DNA from: Anaerolineaceae bacterium UBA3924
GTDB lineage: Bacteria; Chloroflexota; Anaerolineae; Anaerolineales; Anaerolineaceae
Length of the DNA stretch: 54,327 bases
Direction: 5' to 3'
Assembly (NCBI GenBank): GCA_002385985.1
Contig: DGEO01000025.1
Coordinates: 13,478 to 67,804 of the forward strand
Below are positions 26,458 to 33,564 of this stretch, piece after piece. The translations under genes and the position numbers were made by a program. Every line of letters begins with the position of its first letter. Position 1 is the first letter of the stretch. A model generated the notes under the pieces. It had not been told where the DNA came from and did not search any database. It saw only the letters and a list, made by a program, of their open reading frames with translations.

Positions 26458-28641
26458 TCAAGGCCGCAGCCCGGGAACCAGGAAGACGATGATCAGCCCG
26501 AAGATCACTGCGATCCCCACCGTGATCACCATATACATCTGGATGCGGCCGGTTTGCGCCCGGGCCATCAGCCCGCCCATATCACGCGAGCCTTCCGCCA
26601 GCACATCGCCGCTGCGGTTGATCAGCGGAATGTCGATAAAGCGCCGCAGGAACAGGCCGAGGAGCAGCGCTCCCCGGGCGACGCCGTGGAGGATACCGTC
26701 AATCACGCCCTGGTCCAGCCAGCGGTAGGCGAAGGTCTCCGACAGCCACTGCGCCGGGCGGACGAAGATCCCCTGGTAAAGTTCATCCAGGTAATACTTG
26801 CTGCGCAGCACGTTGAACAGGCCGCCCAGCCGCTCCGCCAGCGGATCGGCCTGACCGGCCTGCACGCCGCGGTAGACCAGCCAGCCCAGCCACAGCCCGC
26901 CCAGTGAAACCAGCAGCGAGGTCAGCAGCGGCACCAGACTGTGCCCCTCCTCGCCGTGCGGAATGTTCGGCATCGTCCCCAGGAAGCCGCCCAGCCAGTT
27001 GGGCACCATCCCGCCCAGCCCGGGGAATGCCTCCGGAATGCCCGCCCAGCCGGCGGTGACGGCGAAGAAGGCCAGCACCACCAGCGGTACTGTCATGGTA
27101 GGTGCGGACTCATGCGCATGGGCCGCGGCTTCGGTGCGCGGCTTGCCCAGGAAGGTCAGGGTGATCTGGCGGGCGGTGTAGAAGGCGGTCAGCAGCGCGG
27201 CCAGCGCCAGGACGATGAACACTACCCGGTGCCCGCCGGCCAGCGCGCCGCTGAGGATCTCATCCTTCGACCAGAAACCGGCCGTGACCAGCGGGAAGCC
27301 GGCCAGCGCCAGCCCTCCGATCAGGAAGGTCCAGAAGGTCACCGGCATGCGCTCGCACAGCCCGCCCATGTTCTGCATGTCCTGCGGGTCGATGTGCTCG
27401 CCGGTGTGCATCACGCCGTGCTCCATGCCGTGGATCACCGAGCCGGAGCCCAGGAAGAGCAGCGCTTTGAAGAAAGCATGGGTAATCAGGTGGAACACCG
27501 CCGCCACGAACGCCCCTGCTCCCAGCGCGGCGACCATATACCCCAGCTGTGAAATGGTCGAGTAGGCCAGCACGCGCTTGATGTCGTTCTGCGCCACGGC
27601 GATGGTGGCAGCGAACAGGGCCGTGAACGATCCGATGACCGCCATCACCAGCATGGGCGTGGTCACCGGCTGGCCCGGCTCCCAGCCGGCCGCCAGCAGC
27701 GGGAAGAAGCGCGCCACCAGATACACGCCCGCCGACACCATTGTGGCGGCATGGATCATGGCCGAGACCGGGGTGGGGCCTTCCATCGCGTCCGGTAGCC
27801 AGACATGCAGCGGGAACTGCGCGGATTTGCCCACCGTGCCGGCAAACAGCAGCAGGCCAATCAGCCCGGCCCATGAAAGCCCCGGGATGACCGACGCGGT
27901 TCCCGCCAGTTTCGCCAGAACCTCCGGATCGCCGAGGATGGCCTGGAAGCTGAGTGTGCCCGTCTGCGCGAACAGTGCAGCCATGCCCAGGAGCATGAAC
28001 ATATCCCCGATGCGGGTGGTCAGGAAGGCTTTCACCGCCGCGTCGCGCGCGCTCGTCTTACCGTACCAGAACCCGATCAGCAAATACGAACACAGGCCCA
28101 TGATTTCCCAGCCGATGTACAGGGTCAGCAAGTTGTCGCTGACCACCAGCAGGTACATGGCGGCGGCAAAAAGGCTGACGAAGGCGAAGAAGCGCGCGTA
28201 CATCGGCTCAATCGAAGGCACCCGGCTGGTTTCATTCTTCACCCGCACCTCGGCGCCGCGCGGCGGCAGGCCGGGCTGGTCTTCTTTGCCGGCCGGCTGG
28301 CCGAAGTTGTGGTAACCGACGCTGTAGATGAAGATCATCAGCACGGTCCAGGCCACGAAAAACAGCATCACCGCGGTGAGCGGGTCCACCATCACGCCGA
28401 TGCGGACCGGCTCACCGGCCACCGGCAGCCAGGCGATCGCGCTGCCGAAGGGACTGGCGGCCAGATCCGGAGTGGTGATCGCCCGGAAGAACACAATCAT
28501 GGACCCCAGGAAGGACAGCCCTGCCCCGCCGATGGCCAGCGCGTGGCTGAGCCTGTTCCTGCTGCGGGTAAACAGCAGGATGACGAAGAATGCCAGCAGA
28601 GGCGGGAGCGGCAGCAGCCAGATGAATAAGCTTGTCATCAT
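26458..28641 (-). CDS. nuoL: NADH-quinone oxidoreductase subunit L
   Basis: 727 residues, longer than the roughly 610 of E. coli. Standard motifs: FSLFAAAMYLLVV-type helix, DAMEGPTPVSAMIHAATMVSAG, and the C-terminal KYYLDELYQ region with the lateral helix and final anchor (QTGRIQMYM). About 35 extra hydrophilic residues (about 111-146, rich in Gly/Pro/Glu) are inserted after IYSVGYHNF, in the loop before ARFFAF. NuoL is the distal pump, and its lateral helix ties the antiporter subunits together. ATG 28641 has GAGGAC upstream. Confidence 0.95.
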   Translation of the reverse strand: MMTSLFIWLLPLPPLLAFFVILLFTRSRNRLSHALAIGGAGLSFLGSMIVFFRAITTPDLAASPFGSAIAWLPVAGEPVRIGVMVDPLTAVMLFFVAWTVLMIFIYSVGYHNFGQPAGKEDQPGLPPRGAEVRVKNETSRVPSIEPMYARFFAFVSLFAAAMYLLVVSDNLLTLYIGWEIMGLCSYLLIGFWYGKTSARDAAVKAFLTTRIGDMFMLLGMAALFAQTGTLSFQAILGDPEVLAKLAGTASVIPGLSWAGLIGLLLFAGTVGKSAQFPLHVWLPDAMEGPTPVSAMIHAATMVSAGVYLVARFFPLLAAGWEPGQPVTTPMLVMAVIGSFTALFAATIAVAQNDIKRVLAYSTISQLGYMVAALGAGAFVAAVFHLITHAFFKALLFLGSGSVIHGMEHGVMHTGEHIDPQDMQNMGGLCERMPVTFWTFLIGGLALAGFPLVTAGFWSKDEILSGALAGGHRVVFIVLALAALLTAFYTARQITLTFLGKPRTEAAAHAHESAPTMTVPLVVLAFFAVTAGWAGIPEAFPGLGGMVPNWLGGFLGTMPNIPHGEEGHSLVPLLTSLLVSLGGLWLGWLVYRGVQAGQADPLAERLGGLFNVLRSKYYLDELYQGIFVRPAQWLSETFAYRWLDQGVIDGILHGVARGALLLGLFLRRFIDIPLINRSGDVLAEGSRDMGGLMARAQTGRIQMYMVITVGIAVIFGLIIVFLVPGLRP

Positions 28642-28666
28642 GGATCGTCCTCGTTCCCCCTCGTTG

Positions 28667-28987
28667 CTAACCGCGCAGCAGGTCCAGCTCGTCCACCACC
28701 ACGGTGTCCCGCCGCCGGTACACAGAGATGATCAGCGCCAGGGCGACAGCCGTCTCGGCAGCTGCGACCGCGAACACGATGGCGGCGAACACCAGCCCGG
28801 TGACATGCGGTTCCGCCGACAGCTGCTGGCTGCGGTGCCAGAAGGCCAGCAGGTTGATGTTGACCGCATTGAGCATCAGCTCAATCCCCAGCAGCACCGC
28901 GACCGCGTTTCGCCGCGCCAGCACGCCGAACAGGCCGATGGCAAACAACGCCGCCGCCAGCATCAAATACCAGGATAGCGGGATCAT
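28667..28987 (-). CDS. nuoK: NADH-quinone oxidoreductase subunit K
   Basis: 106 residues, three membrane helices, with the conserved glutamate in GIELMLNAVNINLLAF and a second in AAAETAVALAL. It links the quinone end to the antiporter subunits. The start overlaps the nuoJ stop by 4 bases (ATGA). Confidence 0.96.
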   Translation of the reverse strand: MIPLSWYLMLAAALFAIGLFGVLARRNAVAVLLGIELMLNAVNINLLAFWHRSQQLSAEPHVTGLVFAAIVFAVAAAETAVALALIISVYRRRDTVVVDELDLLRG

Positions 28988-29508
28988 TGCTCCTCCACCA
29001 CTTTGCGGTCGACGGCGATGTAGATCGCCCCCACCATGGCCGCCACCAGCAGAACCGAGGCCACCTCAAACGGGACGGCAAACCGGTTGGGGTCCAGAAA
29101 AGCCTCCCCCAGAGCACCAACCCCGACCGACCCGGACGGGAGCGGCTCCAGCACGGTCTGGAAGCCCTGCCAGGTGCTCAGCACGGCAACCAGCCCCGCC
29201 AGGCCTCCAGCCGCCGCGGCGGCGGCCCAGCCCCAGCCGCGGTTCAGGCGCGGGCCGGTGACGCTCATCACCTCGCGCGTCATCATAATGGCAAAGATAA
29301 TCAGGATGGCAATGGCCCCGATGTACACCAGCACCTGCACCACCGCGAAGAAGTTTGCCTGCAGGGTGGCGAACACCGCGGCCACGCCCAGCAGGGTCAA
29401 AATCAACCACAGGGCCGCATGCATCAACCGCCTTGCCGTAACGACCATCACCGCGGAGGCCAGAGTCACCGCGGCGATTATTAAGAAGACGATTTGCAAC
29501 GATGTCAT
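28984..29508 (-). CDS. nuoJ: NADH-quinone oxidoreductase subunit J
   Basis: 174 residues from ATG 29508, the start with GAGGA upstream and directly after nuoH; an in-frame extension further upstream runs through the end of nuoH and is not used. The membrane-protein pattern and the conserved helix with FFAVVQVLVYIGAIAILIIF (site of the pi-bulge) identify it. It couples quinone reduction to proton transfer. Confidence 0.94.
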   Translation of the reverse strand: MTSLQIVFLIIAAVTLASAVMVVTARRLMHAALWLILTLLGVAAVFATLQANFFAVVQVLVYIGAIAILIIFAIMMTREVMSVTGPRLNRGWGWAAAAAAGGLAGLVAVLSTWQGFQTVLEPLPSGSVGVGALGEAFLDPNRFAVPFEVASVLLVAAMVGAIYIAVDRKVVEEQ

Positions 29509-29521
29509 CGATCGTGAGTCC

Positions 29522-30745
29522 TCATTTCGGTTGCATGGTGAAGTTTTCAGGGCGCGCCACCGGCCTGGGACCGCCGCTGACCACCGGTCGCGGCGCTCGC
29601 CGGCGGGCGCGGTCAAGGAAATACGCACCGGCGGCGAACAGCCCGGCGTTCAGCGCCAGGAACACCGGCAGCCGGATCCAGATGCTCTCAACGCCCATGC
29701 CAACCATGGCCCGGTCCACCAGCGCCATGGCCACCAGCAGAGCCAGGGCCAGCGGCGTGAGCAGCTTCCAGGAGAAGTTCAGCAGCTGGTCGATGCGGAA
29801 GCGCGGCACTGTGGCGTCCACCAGCAGGATGGTCAGGTAGACCAGACTGGTCTTAATGGCGAAATAAATGAAGCCGAGGATGGGGATTTCCTCGGCCAGC
29901 GGGCCGCGCCAGCCGCCCAGGAAGACGGTGGCGAACAGCAGCGCGCTGGTGAACCCGTGCAGGAACTCCGCCACGTAGAAGAACCCAAACTTCAGCCCGG
30001 AATACTCGATGTTGAAACCGGCCACGATTTCGGAATCCGCTTCCGGCAGGTCAAAGGGCGCGCGGCTGACCTCCGCCAGGTTGGCGATGAAGAATATCAG
30101 CGCCGCCAGCGGGGCGACGGCGACAAAGGGGACATCCTGCGCGGTCACCATCCCGGTCAGGCTGAGCGTGCCGGCCAGCATCACCGGGATCAGCAGGGTG
30201 ATCACCATGGGGATTTCATAAGACAGCAGCTGCGCCAGCGCGCGGAACCCGCCCAGCAGCGCGTACTTGTTATTCGATCCCCATCCGGCCAGGATGATGC
30301 CCAGCTGAGCCAGCCCGCCAACGGCCAGGACGAAGACCACGCCAACGTCCAGGTCCACGCCGTAGATGGTATTGGCAAAGGGGATCACGGCCCAGATGGC
30401 CATTACTGAGCTGACCGCAAGCACCGGGGCCAGATTGTAGGGCACCGGGTCCACCCCGGAGGGGGTGACATACTCCTTGGTGAAAATCTTGAGCATGTCG
30501 GCAAAGGGCTGGAACAGCCCGAACGGCCCCAGCCGGTTGGGGCCCAGGCGGTCCTGCACGCGGCCGATCAGCTTGCGCTCAAACCAGATCAGGAAAATGA
30601 CAAACAGGAGGGAAGAGGTCGCCAGAATGGCCGCGCCGATCGAAAAGCTCAGGAAGCGCACCACACCCTCGGGCAGCCCCAGGCCGGTCAGCCAGAGCAC
30701 CAGCTGGTTCGCCAGAAAGGTAACCGGATCTTTCAAAAAATCCAT
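29522..30745 (-). CDS. nuoH: NADH-quinone oxidoreductase subunit H
   Basis: 407 residues. ATG 30745 is preferred over an in-frame TTG one codon upstream because GGGGTG is 4 bases away. Conserved segments: RVQDRLGPNRLGPFGLFQPFADMLK, SSVMAIWAVIPF, RAPFDLPEADSEIVAGF. The subunit forms much of the quinone chamber and binds NuoB/NuoD/NuoI. Those partners are not encoded between nuoA and nuoH (only 31 bases), unlike the usual nuo operon. Confidence 0.96.
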   Translation of the reverse strand: MDFLKDPVTFLANQLVLWLTGLGLPEGVVRFLSFSIGAAILATSSLLFVIFLIWFERKLIGRVQDRLGPNRLGPFGLFQPFADMLKIFTKEYVTPSGVDPVPYNLAPVLAVSSVMAIWAVIPFANTIYGVDLDVGVVFVLAVGGLAQLGIILAGWGSNNKYALLGGFRALAQLLSYEIPMVITLLIPVMLAGTLSLTGMVTAQDVPFVAVAPLAALIFFIANLAEVSRAPFDLPEADSEIVAGFNIEYSGLKFGFFYVAEFLHGFTSALLFATVFLGGWRGPLAEEIPILGFIYFAIKTSLVYLTILLVDATVPRFRIDQLLNFSWKLLTPLALALLVAMALVDRAMVGMGVESIWIRLPVFLALNAGLFAAGAYFLDRARRRAPRPVVSGGPRPVARPENFTMQPK

Positions 30746-30776
30746 CAATCACCCCGCTGCAATGTTATTTCTGCGG

Positions 30777-31133
30777 CTACAACCAGCGCAGCGCGCCTTT
30801 TTTCCAGGCGTAAATCAAGCCGCCTGCCAGAATGGCGATAAACAGGGCGGCCTCAACCGCAGCAAATAACCCCAGACGGTTATATGCCACCGCCCAGGGG
30901 AAGAGGAACACGGTCTCCACATCAAAGATGAGGAAGACCAGCCCGAAGATATAATACTGCACCCGGAACTGCGGCCAGCCCGGGCCTACGGTTTCAATGC
31001 CGCACTCGTAGGTCGAATTTTTAATGGGGTTCGGCCTGCGAGGAGAGAGCAGACCGGCAATGATAATTGCAATCGAAGGCAGCATCATGGCTACAACCAT
31101 GAAAATACCGATATACATCCACTGCTCCAGCAT
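30777..31133 (-). CDS. nuoA: NADH-quinone oxidoreductase subunit A
   Basis: 118 residues, three membrane helices, with the family motif YECGIETVGPG and FRVQYYIFGLVFLIFDVE. First gene of the membrane block. AGGAGA lies just upstream of ATG 31133, and the transcript starts about 42 bases before it. Confidence 0.97.
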   Translation of the reverse strand: MLEQWMYIGIFMVVAMMLPSIAIIIAGLLSPRRPNPIKNSTYECGIETVGPGWPQFRVQYYIFGLVFLIFDVETVFLFPWAVAYNRLGLFAAVEAALFIAILAGGLIYAWKKGALRWL

Positions 31134-31181
31134 AGCTTCTCCTGTTAATCCGGGGATCTGGCAATGCCTGCGCCAAGGATT

Positions 31182-31210
31182 ATTGTATCAGTATGTCATC
31201 GGGCTGTAAA
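31182..31210 (-). promoter_or_regulatory. Promoter of the nuo membrane block
   Basis: TTTACA (31205-31210), 17-bp spacer, TGaTACAAT (hexamer 31182-31187) on the minus strand: five of six matches in both boxes plus the extended TGn. Predicted start about 31175. Confidence 0.78.
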
Positions 31211-31215
31211 GCGAA

Positions 31216-31251
31216 TACCAGTTATTAGGCATTTATTACCAGACTGGTAAT
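31216..31251. promoter_or_regulatory. Candidate operator upstream of the nuo promoter
   Basis: A perfect 17-bp palindrome ATTACCAG-A-CTGGTAAT (31235-31251), centred about 35 bp beyond the -35, plus a further TACCAG half-site at 31216-31221. The two TACCAG copies are 21 bp apart, two helical turns, in the same orientation. The position upstream of the -35 fits an activator; no regulator gene is nearby. Confidence 0.5.
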
Positions 31252-31271
31252 TGTGCCGCACTCATGGCTTA

Positions 31272-31919
31272 TCAGCGCTCCGCCAGACGCCAGATGCCCC
31301 TTTCGAAATCCCGGAGGAGCAGCAGCAGCGCCAGCACCCACCCTGCGCCGCTGGCCCAGCGGGCCTGATTGGCCGTCATGCCCAGAATGGCGTCCGCACG
31401 CAGGCGGATTTCCCGGGCCAGCAGCGGCTCGCGGCGGGTGCTGCCGTCGGCGTCCTGCCAGGTCAGGTGCACCCACAGCGTGCCGGCCACCTCCCCTTCT
31501 GCCGCCGGACGGACCAGCCAGGTGAAACGCAGCGGCACACCCGGCTGCAGCAGCCCCAGCGAGACACCCTCCGGCTGCAGCTCCAACCCGGGCAGGTCCA
31601 GGCGGGCTTCGATCTGCGCACGCCCGCCGCCGAGATCCGGGATCAGCACAGCCGGGCTGCCAGACGCAGCCCCATCCTCCGGCAGCAGTGCCAGCCCGAC
31701 AGCATACTCTTCCCCCGCCAGCAGGTCCTCCGGCCAGGTGATTTCGGCTATGCGCAGCTCCGCCGCCTCCCCGCCCAGCTGAAACAGCGGCAGCCGGACC
31801 TGCTGCTGGCGCGATTCCCTCCCGGCCATGAACCACATGGCCGTCGCCACCAGGAACAGAGCAATCGCTGCCCGGTGGCGCAGGCTGGTGAAGCCCGGAT
31901 AACGGCTCAGCGACCTCAT
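31272..31919 (-). CDS. Uncharacterised bitopic membrane protein
   Basis: About 215 residues from ATG 31919 (start uncertain; the frame stays open upstream and no clear Shine-Dalgarno is seen). A basic N-terminus is followed by a membrane helix (RAAIALFLVATAMWFMAG), a roughly 150-residue beta-rich region rich in Leu/Gly/Pro that resembles an immunoglobulin-like or CARDB-like extracytoplasmic domain, and a second helix near the C-terminus (WASGAGWVLALLLLL). No cysteines, no enzyme motifs. Family not recognised. It ends just upstream of the nuo operator. Confidence 0.6.
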   Translation of the reverse strand: MRSLSRYPGFTSLRHRAAIALFLVATAMWFMAGRESRQQQVRLPLFQLGGEAAELRIAEITWPEDLLAGEEYAVGLALLPEDGAASGSPAVLIPDLGGGRAQIEARLDLPGLELQPEGVSLGLLQPGVPLRFTWLVRPAAEGEVAGTLWVHLTWQDADGSTRREPLLAREIRLRADAILGMTANQARWASGAGWVLALLLLLRDFERGIWRLAER

Positions 31920-32072
31920 GCCAGTCCCCGCTTTCCCCGCCCGGTTAACCCAGCCTGTCCTGCGCCCGGCATCGCTCCGCCCCACAGCACGATCATAAGT
32001 TCCCGGAAGGGTCCTTGGAGATGGCTGTGACGCGGGGCATTCATGGGGAGGATTCTACCACCTGCGGAAATG

Positions 32073-32098
32073 AAAACCCGCCCGGGATCAGGGCGGGT
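32073..32098 (-). terminator. Terminator after the VGGD-repeat gene
   Basis: 8-bp stem ACCCGCCC / GGGCGGGT (32076-32083 with 32091-32098), 7-base loop, followed on the minus strand by TTTTCATTTCC. It separates the VGGD-repeat gene from the next minus-strand gene. Confidence 0.8.
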
Positions 32099-32118
32099 CA
32101 CCGGTCTGAACGTGGAGG

Positions 32119-33303
32119 TTACTCCTCCCGGCCCTCCAGCGCGGCCAGCAGCCGGTCGGCTTCCTCTGCGGTGATCTTCTTCTCCTGGAGCATCTTCAGC
32201 ACCAGCATGCGCTCCTCCTCGGTGACATCACCGGCAACGCTGTCACCGGCAGCCTCCACATCCACCACCGCAGGAGCCGGAGCAGGCTGCGCCGGCACGG
32301 TCGGCACTTCTGGTACAGCCGGCGCTTCCGGCACAGGCGGCCGGAACACCCCGCCGGCGATCAGTCCGCGGGTCTCGAGCCGCCGCATGGCCGCCTGGAT
32401 GCGCTCCTCAGCCCGGCGAAGGCGTTCCTGCGCCCGGCGGGCACCGCGGCCGAGCTCCGATTCAACAGTGCTCAGCGCATCATCGAGATCCTGCCGGGGC
32501 GTGGTAAAGGTACGTGCGCCGTCGACCACGGTGTGCTTCGCTTCCAGCACGCCTTCCGCCGACTGGGCTTCCAGTATCACGTCGCCGCCAGCTTTCAGGT
32601 TGATCTGGCAGCGGCCGCTGCCGATGACACCATGGTAGAAACCGGAATCGACCACAACCCGCTGCCCGCCCAGCACAAGGCGGATGTCCATGCTGCCGCT
32701 GGCGATGGAAATTTGCGCGTCCGACAGCGCGGCGGCCCGAACGGTAATGTCACCGCCCGCTTTCATGTCCAGCCGCTGGTCCAGGCCGCCGGACAGCCGG
32801 GCCGAGACGTCGCCCCCGGCAGCCGCGGAGATATTCTCCGCCGGGCCTTCGATGCGGATATCTCCGCCGGCGTTCAGTTTGATATTTCGGGCGGAAGAGG
32901 CCACCACTGCATCACCGCCGACCTGCCTCAGATTCACCTCACCGGCAGCGCCGCGGACGGAGGCATCGCCCCCCACCCGGCCGGCGGAAACATCCGCGCC
33001 GGTGTCCAGCGACAGGTCGCCGCCCACCACCTCCACATGGATCGGGGCCGCCCAGCCGTGGATATCGCAGTCGCCGCCGACCTGTTCCACGAGGACCTGC
33101 GCCTGCGCGGGCGCATCGACCCGCAGGTCACTCAGGCTGATCACACGCAGGATGTCGCCGTCCCGCTCGATGCGGATTTCGTCTTCATAGTCCGCCTGCA
33201 GAGTCAGTTTGCCCGCTTCCGCAGTTCCATACAGCGCCAGGTCTTCCCTGACGGTCAGGTGCAAAGTGAATTTCGGATCCCACTCAAGGGTTGTAGAATA
33301 CAT
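32119..33303 (-). CDS. VGGD-repeat (DUF4097-like beta-solenoid) protein with C-terminal SHOCT-like domain
   Basis: 394 residues from ATG 33303, which has GGAGGAG 8 bases upstream; a GTG three codons earlier overlaps less well. At least eight repeats carry a (V/A)GGD core about 20 residues apart (QVGGDCDIHG, VVGGDLSLDT, RVGGDASVRG, QVGGDAVVAS, AAGGDVSARL and so on), typical of DUF4097-like beta-solenoids. A helix/Pro-rich linker follows, then a C-terminal EEERMLVLKMLQEKKITAEE segment ending in EADRLLAALEG, a SHOCT-like motif as in YvlB/LiaX proteins, but there it is at the N-terminus. No signal peptide or membrane helix. Function unknown; envelope-stress sensing is a guess by analogy. Confidence 0.75.
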   Translation of the reverse strand: MYSTTLEWDPKFTLHLTVREDLALYGTAEAGKLTLQADYEDEIRIERDGDILRVISLSDLRVDAPAQAQVLVEQVGGDCDIHGWAAPIHVEVVGGDLSLDTGADVSAGRVGGDASVRGAAGEVNLRQVGGDAVVASSARNIKLNAGGDIRIEGPAENISAAAGGDVSARLSGGLDQRLDMKAGGDITVRAAALSDAQISIASGSMDIRLVLGGQRVVVDSGFYHGVIGSGRCQINLKAGGDVILEAQSAEGVLEAKHTVVDGARTFTTPRQDLDDALSTVESELGRGARRAQERLRRAEERIQAAMRRLETRGLIAGGVFRPPVPEAPAVPEVPTVPAQPAPAPAVVDVEAAGDSVAGDVTEEERMLVLKMLQEKKITAEEADRLLAALEGREE

Positions 33304-33348
33304 CGCGCTCACTCCTCCATCGAATGACCTGTCAAGCCTATCTCCCTC

Positions 33349-33376
33349 ATCATATCAAGAATTTAATATTTGTCAA
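33349..33376 (-). promoter_or_regulatory. Promoter of the VGGD-repeat gene
   Basis: TTGACA (33371-33376), 16-bp AT-rich spacer, TGaTATGAT (hexamer 33349-33354) on the minus strand. This is the best consensus promoter in the window. It lies at the edge of an AT-rich patch (33355-33470) that stands out from the GC-rich surroundings. Confidence 0.82.
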
Positions 33377-33423
33377 TAGGATATTCAACTATTTTCGTCT
33401 TTCTTTTCAATATCTTCAAAATA

Positions 33424-33525
33424 AGGTTTGATTTTATCGACAAAACCTCATAAAGAAAACGGTCAATCGCCATGCCGCCCGGGTGATGAAGCGCAGTATT
33501 CATCCCGGATGAAGTTTGCTACACT
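33424..33525 (+). promoter_or_regulatory. tnaA upstream region: inverted repeats and extended -10
   Basis: TGcTACACT (hexamer 33520-33525) is a likely extended -10, about 40 bases before the start codon. Just upstream is an imperfect inverted repeat, CCGGG(TG)ATGAA / TTCATCCCGG (33479-33490 with 33499-33508), overlapping the -35 region, and further up AGGTTT / AAACCT (33424-33429 with 33443-33448). They could be operators. I saw no Trp-containing leader peptide like TnaC. Confidence 0.45.
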
Positions 33526-33564
33526 AAGGATGCGCTTTTGCCCTAACTTCCCCTGGAGGACCTG

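Noticed and set aside
31916..32055. Possible 42-codon leader gene overlapping the start of the unknown membrane protein by ATGA
   Set aside because: No Shine-Dalgarno and no similarity to anything I know; the ATGA overlap could be chance.
33377..33564. TnaC-type leader peptide for tnaA
   Set aside because: No short frame with a Shine-Dalgarno and tryptophan codons was found between the AT-rich patch and the tnaA start.
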